DNA of 64,000 nucleotides from Bradyrhizobium lablabi (GTDB lineage: Bacteria; Pseudomonadota; Alphaproteobacteria; Rhizobiales; Xanthobacteraceae). The first letter of the stretch is position 1, and each line of letters opens with the position of its first letter. Made by a program: the position numbers and the translations under genes. The stretch is taken from assembly GCF_018131005.1 (NCBI RefSeq), contig NZ_JAFCJK010000003.1:372001-436000 (forward strand). The letters run 5' to 3'. The notes beneath the pieces were generated by a model that saw only the letters and a list, made by a program, of their open reading frames with translations, was not told where the DNA came from and did not search any database. Of this stretch, positions 16,802-25,223 are shown piece by piece.

Positions 16802-18106
16802 TCAGATCCAACTCTGGAACAGCATCAGCCGATTGAATGTCGCCGTCGACGTGCCGACAAAGGCCGCCGTGATCGGCAGCATCGCGATGAAGCCGGCGCC
16901 GCCGATCGCGACGAAGGCCCATAGCAGCCAGCGCGGCGCCTTGCCGCGCGTGAGCGCGTAGACCAGCGCGAAGCTCGCCGTGGTCGCGGCTGGCAGATAA
17001 TAATAGATGAAGCCGAGGGTGCGCGGCAGCACCGCCCAGGCAAGATACGGACCGAAATAGAAGGCCAGCACCAGGAACGCATCGGCCCTTCGCGCAACGA
17101 TCCAGTCGCGCAGCGCAACTGCAAGCGCGAGCAACGCCGGCCACAGGATCAGCGGATTGCCGAGAAAGACGACCGCCGCGATGCGGTCCTCTCCGATCTT
17201 GTCGAAGAGATACCAGACCGGCCGCGTCAGGAACGGCCAGGACGGCCATGAGCTCATATAGGTGTGGCTGGCGATCGCGGTCGTGGTGTTGTCGGCGAGG
17301 ATCCGGCGCTGCGCCTCCACGATATCGGGGAGCGAGAGGCCATAGAGCGGCACGAAGGTCGACAGATAGGCGACCGCGGGGATCAGCACGAAGCACGCAG
17401 CGACGTGATGCAAACGGAGATCCGGCCACAGGTCGGGCCGGTACCAATCCTCCGCATTGCCGTCGGCGAAGCGCGTGCGCCAACCCTGCATCAGGTGGAT
17501 CACGGCAACGATCGCGACGCACGTCGCCAGCACGAACAGCCCGCTCCATTTGCAGGCGATCGCAAAACCCGCCGCGAGCCCAGCGAGCGCAAACCAGCGT
17601 TGCGGCCGCTGCTGTCTGAAGCCGTGGACAAAAGCTGCGATCGCGAACAGGCCGAAGGCAAGCGCGAAAACATCCAGCATCGCGATGCGCGACTGCACGA
17701 ACAGCATCTGGTTGAAGAAAGCGATCAGCACCGCCGCTATCGCACGTTCCTGCGAGGAAAACAGCGCCAGCCCGCAGAGATAGACGCCGACCAACGCCAG
17801 CGCACCAAACAGCGTCGCGCCATAGCGCCATCCGAGCGGCCCGTCGCCGAACGATCTGATCGAGAGCGCAATGATCTGCTTGGCGAGTGGCGGATGCATC
17901 GGGTTCAGCAGCGGCTCTCGCGTGTCCGGCGCCAGCAGCTGCCGCGCCGCCGGCACGTAATGCACCTCGTCGAAATAGAACTTTTCCGGCGTGGTGATAC
18001 CCAGCAGCAAAACGATGTGAGCAACGACAAAGATCGTCAGCGCGACGACCACCGTGCGCGTTGCCTGACGCCGCAGGACAAAATGTGATTCGGACACGGG
18101 GTTCAC
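16802..18106 (-). CDS. GT39/PMT-like membrane glycosyltransferase
   Basis: Polytopic membrane protein of about 434 residues, related to dolichyl-phosphate-mannose protein mannosyltransferases and ArnT. The first periplasmic loop contains FYFDEVHYVPAARQLL with the acidic pair expected at the catalytic centre, then NPMHPPLAKQ, a hallmark of this fold. About ten hydrophobic helices follow, including FALAGLAAGFAIACKWSGLF. Such enzymes move a lipid-phosphate-linked sugar to lipid, protein or polysaccharide on the periplasmic side; donor and acceptor are unknown. Start uncertain: TTG 18142, GTG 18106 and GTG 18097 are possible and none has a clear ribosome binding site. Confidence 0.8.
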   Translation of the reverse strand: MNPVSESHFVLRRQATRTVVVALTIFVVAHIVLLLGITTPEKFYFDEVHYVPAARQLLAPDTREPLLNPMHPPLAKQIIALSIRSFGDGPLGWRYGATLFGALALVGVYLCGLALFSSQERAIAAVLIAFFNQMLFVQSRIAMLDVFALAFGLFAIAAFVHGFRQQRPQRWFALAGLAAGFAIACKWSGLFVLATCVAIVAVIHLMQGWRTRFADGNAEDWYRPDLWPDLRLHHVAACFVLIPAVAYLSTFVPLYGLSLPDIVEAQRRILADNTTTAIASHTYMSSWPSWPFLTRPVWYLFDKIGEDRIAAVVFLGNPLILWPALLALAVALRDWIVARRADAFLVLAFYFGPYLAWAVLPRTLGFIYYYLPAATTASFALVYALTRGKAPRWLLWAFVAIGGAGFIAMLPITAAFVGTSTATFNRLMLFQSWI

Positions 18107-18324
18107 AGACCGAGTGTGGCGCAGGGGGCGCGCGTGAGGCAAGTGCGGGCTGAACCGGCTTCATCGCGCGAGCACCGCCCGATCCCCTCATGGCGAGAAG
18201 GCGCGAAAGCGCCGTCTCGAACCAAGGTCAGCACAATGGCCTCATGGTTCGACAACGCGCGTTTCGCGCTCCTCTGCACCGGTAGAGAGCCCGCCCGCGG
18301 GAAGGCCCCGAGGGAATTCGTCGA

Positions 18325-18813
<489 letters not shown>

Positions 18814-18843
18814 GGAGGGCTCCTTTGCGCTGCTGGAGGCGGT

Positions 18844-19275
18844 TCAGGCGGTGGCGTCGGCCGAATGGGCCTTCGTCGCGGCCTCGACATCCATCCACAT
18901 CACTTCCCAGATGTGGCCATCGGGATCCTCGAAGCTCCGGCCATACATGAAGCCGAAATCCTGCTTCGGCGTCGGATCGGCGGCGCCGCCGGCCGAAATG
19001 GCCTTCTTGACCATCTCGTCGACGGCCTCGCGGCTGTCAGCCGAAAGGCAGATCAGCACTTCGCTCGAGGTCTTGGCGTCGACGATCTTTTTCGGCGTGA
19101 ACTGCCGGAACTTGTCGTGTGTCAGCAACATGGCGAAGATGGTCTCGGAGATAACCATGCAGGACGCGGTGTCATCCGAGAATTGGGGGTTCTTGGTCGC
19201 GCCGACCGCCTCATAGAAGGCGGTGGACCGGGGCAGATTGCTCACCGGCAGGTTGACGAAGATCATCTTGGCCAT
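18844..19275 (-). CDS. VOC family (glyoxalase-like) protein
   Basis: 143-residue glyoxalase/bleomycin-resistance fold protein. It starts MIFVNLPVSNLPRSTAFYEAVGA and ends with the typical DPDGHIWEVMWMD strand, whose Glu is a usual metal ligand. The other ligands are not clearly conserved (MVISETIFAMLLTHDKF), so activity is uncertain. AAGGAG precedes the ATG. First of a two-gene VOC unit with 18325-18813. Paralogues of this type are common and mostly uncharacterised. Confidence 0.85.
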   Translation of the reverse strand: MAKMIFVNLPVSNLPRSTAFYEAVGATKNPQFSDDTASCMVISETIFAMLLTHDKFRQFTPKKIVDAKTSSEVLICLSADSREAVDEMVKKAISAGGAADPTPKQDFGFMYGRSFEDPDGHIWEVMWMDVEAATKAHSADATA

Positions 19276-19376
19276 GGGAACTCCTTTTCATGGGCTCTGC
19301 CTCAAGGACGAACCCGATGACAGGCTCCCGACATCACCGCGAAGGATTTTTTGCGACCTCCTGCCGCAGCCCGACC

Positions 19377-20405
19377 TTAGGTCGCGATCGGGCTCGGCAT
19401 GGTCAGGAACGCCCGCGTCACGTGCCAGAACAGCTGGCGGTTGATCGCCAGCGCCACCGAATGGGCGGTGCCGGGCAGGATGATGAACTGCCGGTCGCCA
19501 TTCGGCAGCTTGTTATAGAACTCCTCGAGGTCGGCGACAGTCGCGATGCCGTCATGCTCGCCGCGCACCAGCAGCACCGGCGCGAGCACTTTCTCCGGAT
19601 GCACGATCGGCAGGTTCGCGGTCATGTCGAGATAGGTCCCGGTTGGAATCTGGTCGCCGAACTGCATCTCGACATCGGCCAGCGCCTCGATGGCGGTGGG
19701 ATCTGACGTGCCGGGCTTGTCGCGGGTCGCGATCGAGCGGATCATGTCGCGGTCGCGCTTGCGCATGTTGTGGGTGCGATAATAGGCGAGTTGCTCGGCG
19801 CGCTTTGTCAGCGTCGGCGAGCCCTCGCCCTTATAGGTGAAGGCCGCGAACACCAGACGGTCGACGCGCTCCGGCGCCGCCATCGCATAGGCACCTGCGC
19901 GCAGCGCGCCGGAGGATTCGCCTACGAAGTGATACTTCGCCTGCCCGGTCTCGCGGGCGATGACCTCGACCGCCGCCTTCAGATCCTCGACGCCGCTCGC
20001 GATATCGGCATTGCCGGAGGTGCGGCCCGATTTGCCGTAGTTCTCGTGGTCCATGGTCCAGCAGTCGAAGCCATAGCGGGCAAATTCGTTCAGGAGCGAA
20101 TATTCGCCCTTATCAGGCACAGTGAGGTCGAACACCCTGGATGTCACCGACGAGCCATGGACGAAGAACACCACGGGCCGCGCGGGCTCCGCCGGCTTCG
20201 GCGCGCCGATCCGCTTGCGAAACATCCACAACGGAATGTCGCCCTTCTTCGCCCAGTATTCGCTGCTCCAGATGTCACCTTCGGCCGGGACCGCCGTTGC
20301 GGCCCGCGCCTGCGCCGCGGCCAGCATGCCGGCCGCTGCCGCACTGCCGACACCCCTGATGACCGCGCGGCGCGAGTGGCCGCGCGAATGGTCGGACTGC
20401 GTCAT
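19377..20405 (-). CDS. exported alpha/beta hydrolase with Tat signal
   Basis: 342-residue alpha/beta hydrolase. The N-terminus has a twin-arginine stretch, HSRRAVIRGVGSAAAAGML, ending at ARAAT, so export by Tat is likely. The catalytic triad is visible: Ser in VGESSGAL, Asp in RGEHDGIAT, His in PGTAHSVAL. The oxyanion region is FFVHGSSV. It may be an esterase, lactonase or haloperoxidase-like hydrolase; the substrate is not readable. I chose the ATG at 20405 (GGGAGC upstream) rather than the open frame to 20456. It is divergent from the amidohydrolase at 20633, and the 227-base gap should hold both promoters. Confidence 0.85.
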   Translation of the reverse strand: MTQSDHSRGHSRRAVIRGVGSAAAAGMLAAAQARAATAVPAEGDIWSSEYWAKKGDIPLWMFRKRIGAPKPAEPARPVVFFVHGSSVTSRVFDLTVPDKGEYSLLNEFARYGFDCWTMDHENYGKSGRTSGNADIASGVEDLKAAVEVIARETGQAKYHFVGESSGALRAGAYAMAAPERVDRLVFAAFTYKGEGSPTLTKRAEQLAYYRTHNMRKRDRDMIRSIATRDKPGTSDPTAIEALADVEMQFGDQIPTGTYLDMTANLPIVHPEKVLAPVLLVRGEHDGIATVADLEEFYNKLPNGDRQFIILPGTAHSVALAINRQLFWHVTRAFLTMPSPIAT

Positions 20406-20632
20406 GGGCGATGCTCCCGCGTTTTGGATTCTTCGTCCAATCTCTTGTTCGACCATAGCAGTGCGCGCGAAGCGTTAGCAAACTCGCGGGCGACGGCATT
20501 TCACGATGGCAAAATGCAGTGCACGACTTTGTGAACGCAACGGCTGGTGGACGGAGCGGACGACCGGCGAGGTTAAGCCTAGTCTGGACCACGGTCCGAC
20601 CGGAAACATCCGGCGTGAAGCGGGAGCAAGGA

Positions 20633-22159
20633 ATGAGCAGCAATCTGACCGAACAAGAACTTGCCGCCTTGATGCCATCCGAACTGTGCCAGTACCAGAC
20701 GCCGATCCCGACCCAAATTGTCTCCAGCGACGAATTCTATCCGGATCCGCAGAACGCACGGCAGCGCGAGGTCGAGGCGCGGCTGCTCGCGATGGCCGAC
20801 GATCTCGGCGGCAAGCAAGGCCTGGACCGACGCCGGTTTTTCCAGACCGCGGCCGGCATGGCGGCCTCCTTCGTCGCGATGAATCAGGTCTACGGCCCGC
20901 TGTTCAATGTGACGTCGGCGGAAGCCGCGACGCCGGCGATGGCCGATGAGCGCGCCGCCGCACTGAAAGACCAGTTCATCATGGATATGCACACGCATTT
21001 CCTGCGCGACGATACCCGCATCATGGGCTTCGTCGAAATGCGCAAAGCCGTCGGCAAGGCGGGCTGGAACAAGCAGCTCTCCGATCACGAGCAGACCATC
21101 GAGGATCTGAAGTTCAACAACTACAAGAAGGAGATGTTTCTCGACTCCGACACCAAGATCTCGCTGATCTCATCGGCGCCGTCGGATATCGAGCAGGACT
21201 GGTTCCTGACCAACGAGCAGATGGCGGAGGCGCGCAAGAAGATCAACGAGGAGGCCGGCTCGCGGCGGGTATTCTGCCACGCCATCTTCACGCCGGGCCA
21301 GCCCGGCTGGCTGGACAAGCTGGATGCGGCGCTGGCGCTGAAGCCGGAGTCCTGCAAGGGCTACACGATCGGCGACAACACCCACAAGGAAATCAGCCGC
21401 TATCCCTGGCGCCTCGACGACGAGAAGGTCGCCTACAAGGGCTATGAGAAGATGGTGAAAGCGGGCATCAAGAATGTCTGCGTCCACAAGGGACTGTTCC
21501 CGCCCGGCATCGAAAAGCAATATCCGAACCTGCGCGGCTTCGCCGACGTTGCCGATGTCGGCCAGGCCGCCAAGGACTGGCCGCAACTCAACTTCATCAT
21601 CTATCACTCCGCCTATCGCCATGTCGGCGGCGATCCGAGGGTCGCGCTCGCGGAGTTCGAGCGCACCGGCCGCATCGCCTGGACGAGCGACCTCGCCGAT
21701 ATCCCCGCGCAATACGGCGTGAGCAATGTCTATGGTGACGTCGGGCAGTTGTTCGCGACCACACTGGTCGCAGAACCCAATGTTTGCGCAGCGCTGATGG
21801 GCACGCTGATCAAGGGACTCGGCGTCGATCACGTCTGCTGGGGCACCGATGCGCTCTGGACCGGCGCGCCGCAATGGCAGATCGAGGGATTGCGGCGGCT
21901 CGAAATCCCCGAAGCGATGCAGAAGAAGTTCGGCTATGCGCCGCTCGGCGCGGCCGACGGGCCGGTGAAGAGCGCGATCATCGGCGGCAACAATGCCCGC
22001 CTCTACGACATCCAGCCGAGGCGTGCGATGCTGGAGCTGAAAGGCGACCGCTTCGCCATGATGAAGGCCGCGTATGAGAAGGCAGGCGCTGAGCCGTCGA
22101 ACACCCGTTACGGGTATGTGGTGCCGACCCGGCCGATCGATCACCGGGTATTTGTGTAG
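20633..22159 (+). CDS. amidohydrolase family 2 metalloenzyme with an internal Tat-like segment
   Basis: 508-residue TIM-barrel amidohydrolase. Metal-binding signatures are MDMHTHF at the barrel start, IYHSAYRH in the middle and CWGTDALWTG near the end, as in the ACMSD/2-pyrone-dicarboxylate lactonase superfamily, whose members hydrolyse or decarboxylate carboxylated substrates. Unusually, a twin-arginine-like segment, DRRRFFQTAAGMAASFVAM, lies at about residues 64-82, after a soluble N-terminal stretch, and ends near SAEAATP. The frame opens at 20519, but the ATG at 20633 has AGCAAGGA just upstream. It is either exported by an unusually long Tat leader or starts further in than I chose. Confidence 0.82.
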   Translation: MSSNLTEQELAALMPSELCQYQTPIPTQIVSSDEFYPDPQNARQREVEARLLAMADDLGGKQGLDRRRFFQTAAGMAASFVAMNQVYGPLFNVTSAEAATPAMADERAAALKDQFIMDMHTHFLRDDTRIMGFVEMRKAVGKAGWNKQLSDHEQTIEDLKFNNYKKEMFLDSDTKISLISSAPSDIEQDWFLTNEQMAEARKKINEEAGSRRVFCHAIFTPGQPGWLDKLDAALALKPESCKGYTIGDNTHKEISRYPWRLDDEKVAYKGYEKMVKAGIKNVCVHKGLFPPGIEKQYPNLRGFADVADVGQAAKDWPQLNFIIYHSAYRHVGGDPRVALAEFERTGRIAWTSDLADIPAQYGVSNVYGDVGQLFATTLVAEPNVCAALMGTLIKGLGVDHVCWGTDALWTGAPQWQIEGLRRLEIPEAMQKKFGYAPLGAADGPVKSAIIGGNNARLYDIQPRRAMLELKGDRFAMMKAAYEKAGAEPSNTRYGYVVPTRPIDHRVFV

Positions 22160-22170
22160 GGCACCAACCA

Positions 22171-22282
22171 CGCCATTGCGAGGATTTCACGACAAAATCG
22201 CAAAGCGATTTTGCGCTGAAGCAACGAAGTAATCCATTCGTCCGCGTGCGCGCATTCGCGCGACCCGGTGGCTCGCAATGAC
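22171..22282. repeat. intergenic palindromic repeat, copy 3, with inserted AT-rich hairpin
   Basis: The outer arms CGCCATTGCGAG and CTCGCAATGAC frame GCAACGAAGTAATCCA and related half-sites. Inside the left half lies a perfect 8-bp stem, AAAATCGC-AAA-GCGATTTT (22194-22212), not seen in the other copies. It sits just after the amidohydrolase stop and may act as a 3'-end hairpin. Confidence 0.75.
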
Positions 22283-22388
22283 AGGAGACGCGGGGGTCGC
22301 GATGCGATCCGTGCTCTCATACCGAATCAAGGTCACGCGAATCCTCCGTTGCCTGAAGGCTCCGCGACGGCGGTAAGCCCGCTATCCG

Positions 22389-22895
22389 TTACCGGGTCTC
22401 GTCGGGATGGCGGTGCACCGGATCGACCCACAGCACCGTCTCCGGCTTCTCCACCGGTTCGATGTCGAGGTTGATCGCAACCGCCTCGCCGTCCGAGCGG
22501 ACCAACACACATTCCAGCACCTCGTCGCGGCTCGCATTGATCTCCTGATGCGGCACATAGGGCGGCACGAAGATGAAATCGCCGGGACCGGCTTCGGCAG
22601 TGAATTGCAACCTCTCGCCCCAGCGCATCCGCGCCTTGCCCTTCACGACATAGATGATGCTTTCGAGATGGCCGTGATGATGCGCACCGGTCTTGGCATC
22701 CGGCTTGATGCTGACCGTGCCGGCCCACAATTTTTGCGCACCGACACGGGCGAAATTGATCGCTGCCTTGCGATCCATGCCCGCCGTCGAGGGAACATTT
22801 GGATCAAGCTGATTGCCGGGAATCACGCGAACGCCGTCATGCTTCCAGCGTTCGTCGTCGCGGTGGTGATGGGTGTGGTCGTGGGAGCCGCTCAT
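22389..22895 (-). CDS. cupin domain protein
   Basis: 168-residue single-domain cupin. Motif 1 is AHHHGHLESIIYVVKGKARM (His ligands plus Glu) and motif 2 is PGDFIFVPPYVPHQEIN with the final His. The N-terminus is His-rich (SHDHTHHHRDDE). Fe- or Mn-binding is expected; the role could be enzymatic or sugar/auxin-type binding and is not identifiable. GCAGGA precedes the ATG closely. It is convergent with the amidohydrolase gene. Confidence 0.85.
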   Translation of the reverse strand: MSGSHDHTHHHRDDERWKHDGVRVIPGNQLDPNVPSTAGMDRKAAINFARVGAQKLWAGTVSIKPDAKTGAHHHGHLESIIYVVKGKARMRWGERLQFTAEAGPGDFIFVPPYVPHQEINASRDEVLECVLVRSDGEAVAINLDIEPVEKPETVLWVDPVHRHPDETR

Positions 22896-23043
22896 CGTTC
22901 CTGCTTTCGCAAGGCAAGTTTCGCATCCGGAACGCTAACGAAAAGCGCGTCCCCCGGCGAGCAAAAAATCGGAACGTTTCGCGATTCCGAAGCGTTGACC
23001 GTCATACCAATCAAGACCGCAATGCATACAGAGGGAGAAGTTC

Positions 23044-23259
23044 ATGGGTAGCACGACCGACAAGATCAAGGGCACTGCCAACGAGGCGATGGGCAAGGCA
23101 AAGCAGAAAATCGGCGAAGCCACGGGTTCCGAGGAAATGCAGGGCGAAGGCGCGATTCAGGAGACCAAGGGCAAGGGCCAGAAGGCGCTTGGCGATGCCA
23201 AGGAAGTCGCCAAGGATGCGGTCGACAGGGCTGCCGCGGCGGCGAACAAGAAAGCCTGA
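23044..23259 (+). CDS. CsbD family stress-response protein
   Basis: 71-residue hydrophilic protein: MGSTTDKIKGTANEAMGKAK then KQKIGEATGSEEMQGEG, the CsbD/YjbJ signature. Family members are abundant small proteins induced in general stress; biochemical function unknown. It is rich in Lys, Ala, Gly and Glu with no hydrophobic core, so probably largely disordered or helical. GGGAGAAG precedes the ATG. A monocistronic unit followed by a strong hairpin shared with the convergent FKBP gene. Confidence 0.92.
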   Translation: MGSTTDKIKGTANEAMGKAKQKIGEATGSEEMQGEGAIQETKGKGQKALGDAKEVAKDAVDRAAAAANKKA

Positions 23260-23292
23260 TCCAAAGTCTTCGATCGGATTGCGACTAAACTG

Positions 23293-23323
23293 AAAAGACC
23301 GGCCTCGCGGGCCGGTCTTCTTC
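23293..23323. terminator. bidirectional intrinsic terminator between csbD-like and FKBP genes
   Basis: Stem AAGACCGGCC (23295-23304), loop TCGCG, stem GGCCGGTCTT (23310-23319). It is preceded by GAAAAG, giving TTTTC on the minus strand, and followed by CTTCTT on the plus strand. It lies between two convergent genes, 35 bases after one stop and about 40 bases from the other. Confidence 0.8.
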
Positions 23324-23363
23324 TGTGATGGCGGCGGACTTTGCCTCGCCGCCAAGGTGATTT

Positions 23364-23819
23364 TTACTTCACCGCCAGCAGTTCGACATCGAACATCAGC
23401 GTTGCGTTTGGCGGAATCGCACCGCCGGCGCCGCGCGCGCCGTAGCCGAGCTCCGGCGGGATGATGAGCGTGCGCTTGCCACCGACCTTCATGGTGGCAA
23501 CGCCTTCGTCCCAGCCTGCGATGACCCGGCGCCGGCCGATCGGAAATTCGAAGGGCTCGTTCCGATCCACGGAAGAGTCGAATTTCTTGCCCTTCTGGCC
23601 GTTCTCGTACAGCCAGCCGGTGTAGTGCATGACGCAGATCTGGCCGGGCTTCGGCGAGGCGCCCGTGCCGACCTTGCTGTCGATGATCTGAAGGCCTGAG
23701 GATGTGGTCATGGGCTTTCCTGCGGTTTGAGCCGTTGCGGTGCGGACAACGGGCGTGGAGATCGTGGCCGCAATCGCGGCAAGCGCAGTCGTGATAATCG
23801 TGCGTCGGGAAGATCGCAT
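23364..23819 (-). CDS. FKBP-type peptidyl-prolyl cis-trans isomerase, exported
   Basis: 151-residue protein with an N-terminal signal (SSRRTIITTALAAIAATIS, possibly Tat type) and one FKBP domain. Seen: PGQICVMHYTGWLYENG, KKFDSSVDRNEPFEF, GWDEGVATMKVGGKRTLIIP and LGYGARGAGGAIPPNATL, which carry the conserved pocket residues (Y, F, D, V-I, W, Y, F). Predicted periplasmic prolyl isomerase or chaperone. Apparently a single gene, ending at a bidirectional terminator. Confidence 0.93.
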   Translation of the reverse strand: MRSSRRTIITTALAAIAATISTPVVRTATAQTAGKPMTTSSGLQIIDSKVGTGASPKPGQICVMHYTGWLYENGQKGKKFDSSVDRNEPFEFPIGRRRVIAGWDEGVATMKVGGKRTLIIPPELGYGARGAGGAIPPNATLMFDVELLAVK

Positions 23820-23883
23820 CTTGAGACCTCTTCGGAAAGACGGCCGTCTCTAGCGCAGCGCGGGCGAAATCCCTAGCCATTTT

Positions 23884-25134
23884 TCAGTGACCGGCCATGC
23901 CGCCGTCGCGGTCCAGCGCAAAATCGTCCAGCAGCGGCGACGTCGCACCGCCGATGAGATCGCCGATCAATTGCGCCGCCAGATAGCTGAAGGTGATGCC
24001 ATTGCCACCGTAGCCATAGGCGGCGTAGACGCCCTTCGCGCCCGGAACGGGACCGATCAACGGCAGGCCGTCGCTCGTGGTATCGAATGTTCCGGCCCAG
24101 CGGTGATCGATCTCCGTCTCGGCAAACGGCCATAGCGCCACGAGGCGCTGCACCAGCCGGCGCGATTTCTCCGGGATCAGCCGATCGCGCGCATCCGGCT
24201 CGACGATCTCCGCGCTGTCCTCGCCGCCGATGATGATGCGACCCGCCGGCGTCGTGCGTGCGTAGAGATAGTCTCTGGCGTTCTCCCAGATCAGCGCACC
24301 ATTCCTCCAGATGTTCTGCGGCTGCGGCGCGGTCGCGATCGCCCAGCTCGAGGACACGGTGTGGACCGAGGAGCGGACGATATCAGGCATCACGTAGCCG
24401 GTCGCAAGCACCACTGATCTGGCTTCGATGTTCCGGCCGTTGTCCAGACCAACGACGACGGCATGCCCCGCCGCATCGAAGGCGGTGGCTTCGGCGTCAA
24501 ACAGACGGGCGCCGCGTGTCACGGCGAGCTGCAACAGGCCGCGTGCGAGCAGCAAGGGATCGGCATCGGCCGCGCAGGGCGATACGATCGCACCAGCCCG
24601 CGCCATTCCGTAAGCCTCGAGCAGGCGTGCATGGTCCAGGAAATCGCCGGGCAGCCCGGCGCGGCGACGAAGCCGGTGCTCCTCCAGCAAATCTGATGCC
24701 GTGTCACCGGCGGCGAGATAGAGCGAGGTCTTGTTCCTGATATTGCCGGGGAGCTTGAGATCGCGTGCGAGCGAGGTCAGGCCCTTCACAGCATCGAGGC
24801 TCGCGCGATAGGCCCGCGCGGCGCGCTCGAAGCCGTAGAACTCCGTCAGTTCGACGAGCGGGCGATCGATCTCCCACAGCAGCATCGAGGTGCTGGCCGC
24901 GGTGCTGCCGCGGCTGGGATGTTCACGATCGACGATGACGACGTCGAGCCCCTGACGCGTGAGGCGCTCGGCGACCAGCGAGCCGGTGATACCGGCGCCG
25001 ACGATAAGCGCATCGCAGGCAAGATTCTCGGTAAGTGTCGGCCGCGGCGGATGCTTGGCCGCGGCAAACCAGGGTGAGGAGCCGCCGCGCAAATCGGCCT
25101 GTTCGATGTCATCTGAATCGAGGGTACGGATCAT
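23884..25134 (-). CDS. FAD-dependent oxidoreductase (DAO family)
   Basis: 416-residue glycine/D-amino-acid-oxidase-like flavoenzyme. The dinucleotide motif is DALIVGAGITGSLVAERLTRQG (about residues 41-62); FAD contacts RGSTAASTSMLLWE and the C-terminal GPVPGAKGVYAAYGYGGNGIT follow. Family members oxidise secondary or tertiary amines. The N-terminal 30-residue leader (DLRGGSSPWFAAAKHPPRP) matches the gamma-glutamylputrescine-oxidase/PuuB-like subgroup. The gamma-glutamyltransferase-like gene lies upstream on the same strand (89-base gap), which could suit a gamma-glutamyl amine pathway, but this is conjecture. GAGG precedes the ATG. Confidence 0.85.
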   Translation of the reverse strand: MIRTLDSDDIEQADLRGGSSPWFAAAKHPPRPTLTENLACDALIVGAGITGSLVAERLTRQGLDVVIVDREHPSRGSTAASTSMLLWEIDRPLVELTEFYGFERAARAYRASLDAVKGLTSLARDLKLPGNIRNKTSLYLAAGDTASDLLEEHRLRRRAGLPGDFLDHARLLEAYGMARAGAIVSPCAADADPLLLARGLLQLAVTRGARLFDAEATAFDAAGHAVVVGLDNGRNIEARSVVLATGYVMPDIVRSSVHTVSSSWAIATAPQPQNIWRNGALIWENARDYLYARTTPAGRIIIGGEDSAEIVEPDARDRLIPEKSRRLVQRLVALWPFAETEIDHRWAGTFDTTSDGLPLIGPVPGAKGVYAAYGYGGNGITFSYLAAQLIGDLIGGATSPLLDDFALDRDGGMAGH

Positions 25135-25223
25135 GAACCTCGCGAGGAAGGGCTTTCAGCACCAACCTCTGCGATCACAGCTTGTTCCGTGCGGACCTGC
25201 AGGTTTGCCGGCTTGCGCGAAGA

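Noticed and set aside
16788..18191. 467-codon minus-strand frame over the glycosyltransferase gene
   Set aside because: Other frame of the same strand; the GT39-like frame has membrane helices and family motifs, this one is Arg/Ala-rich noise.
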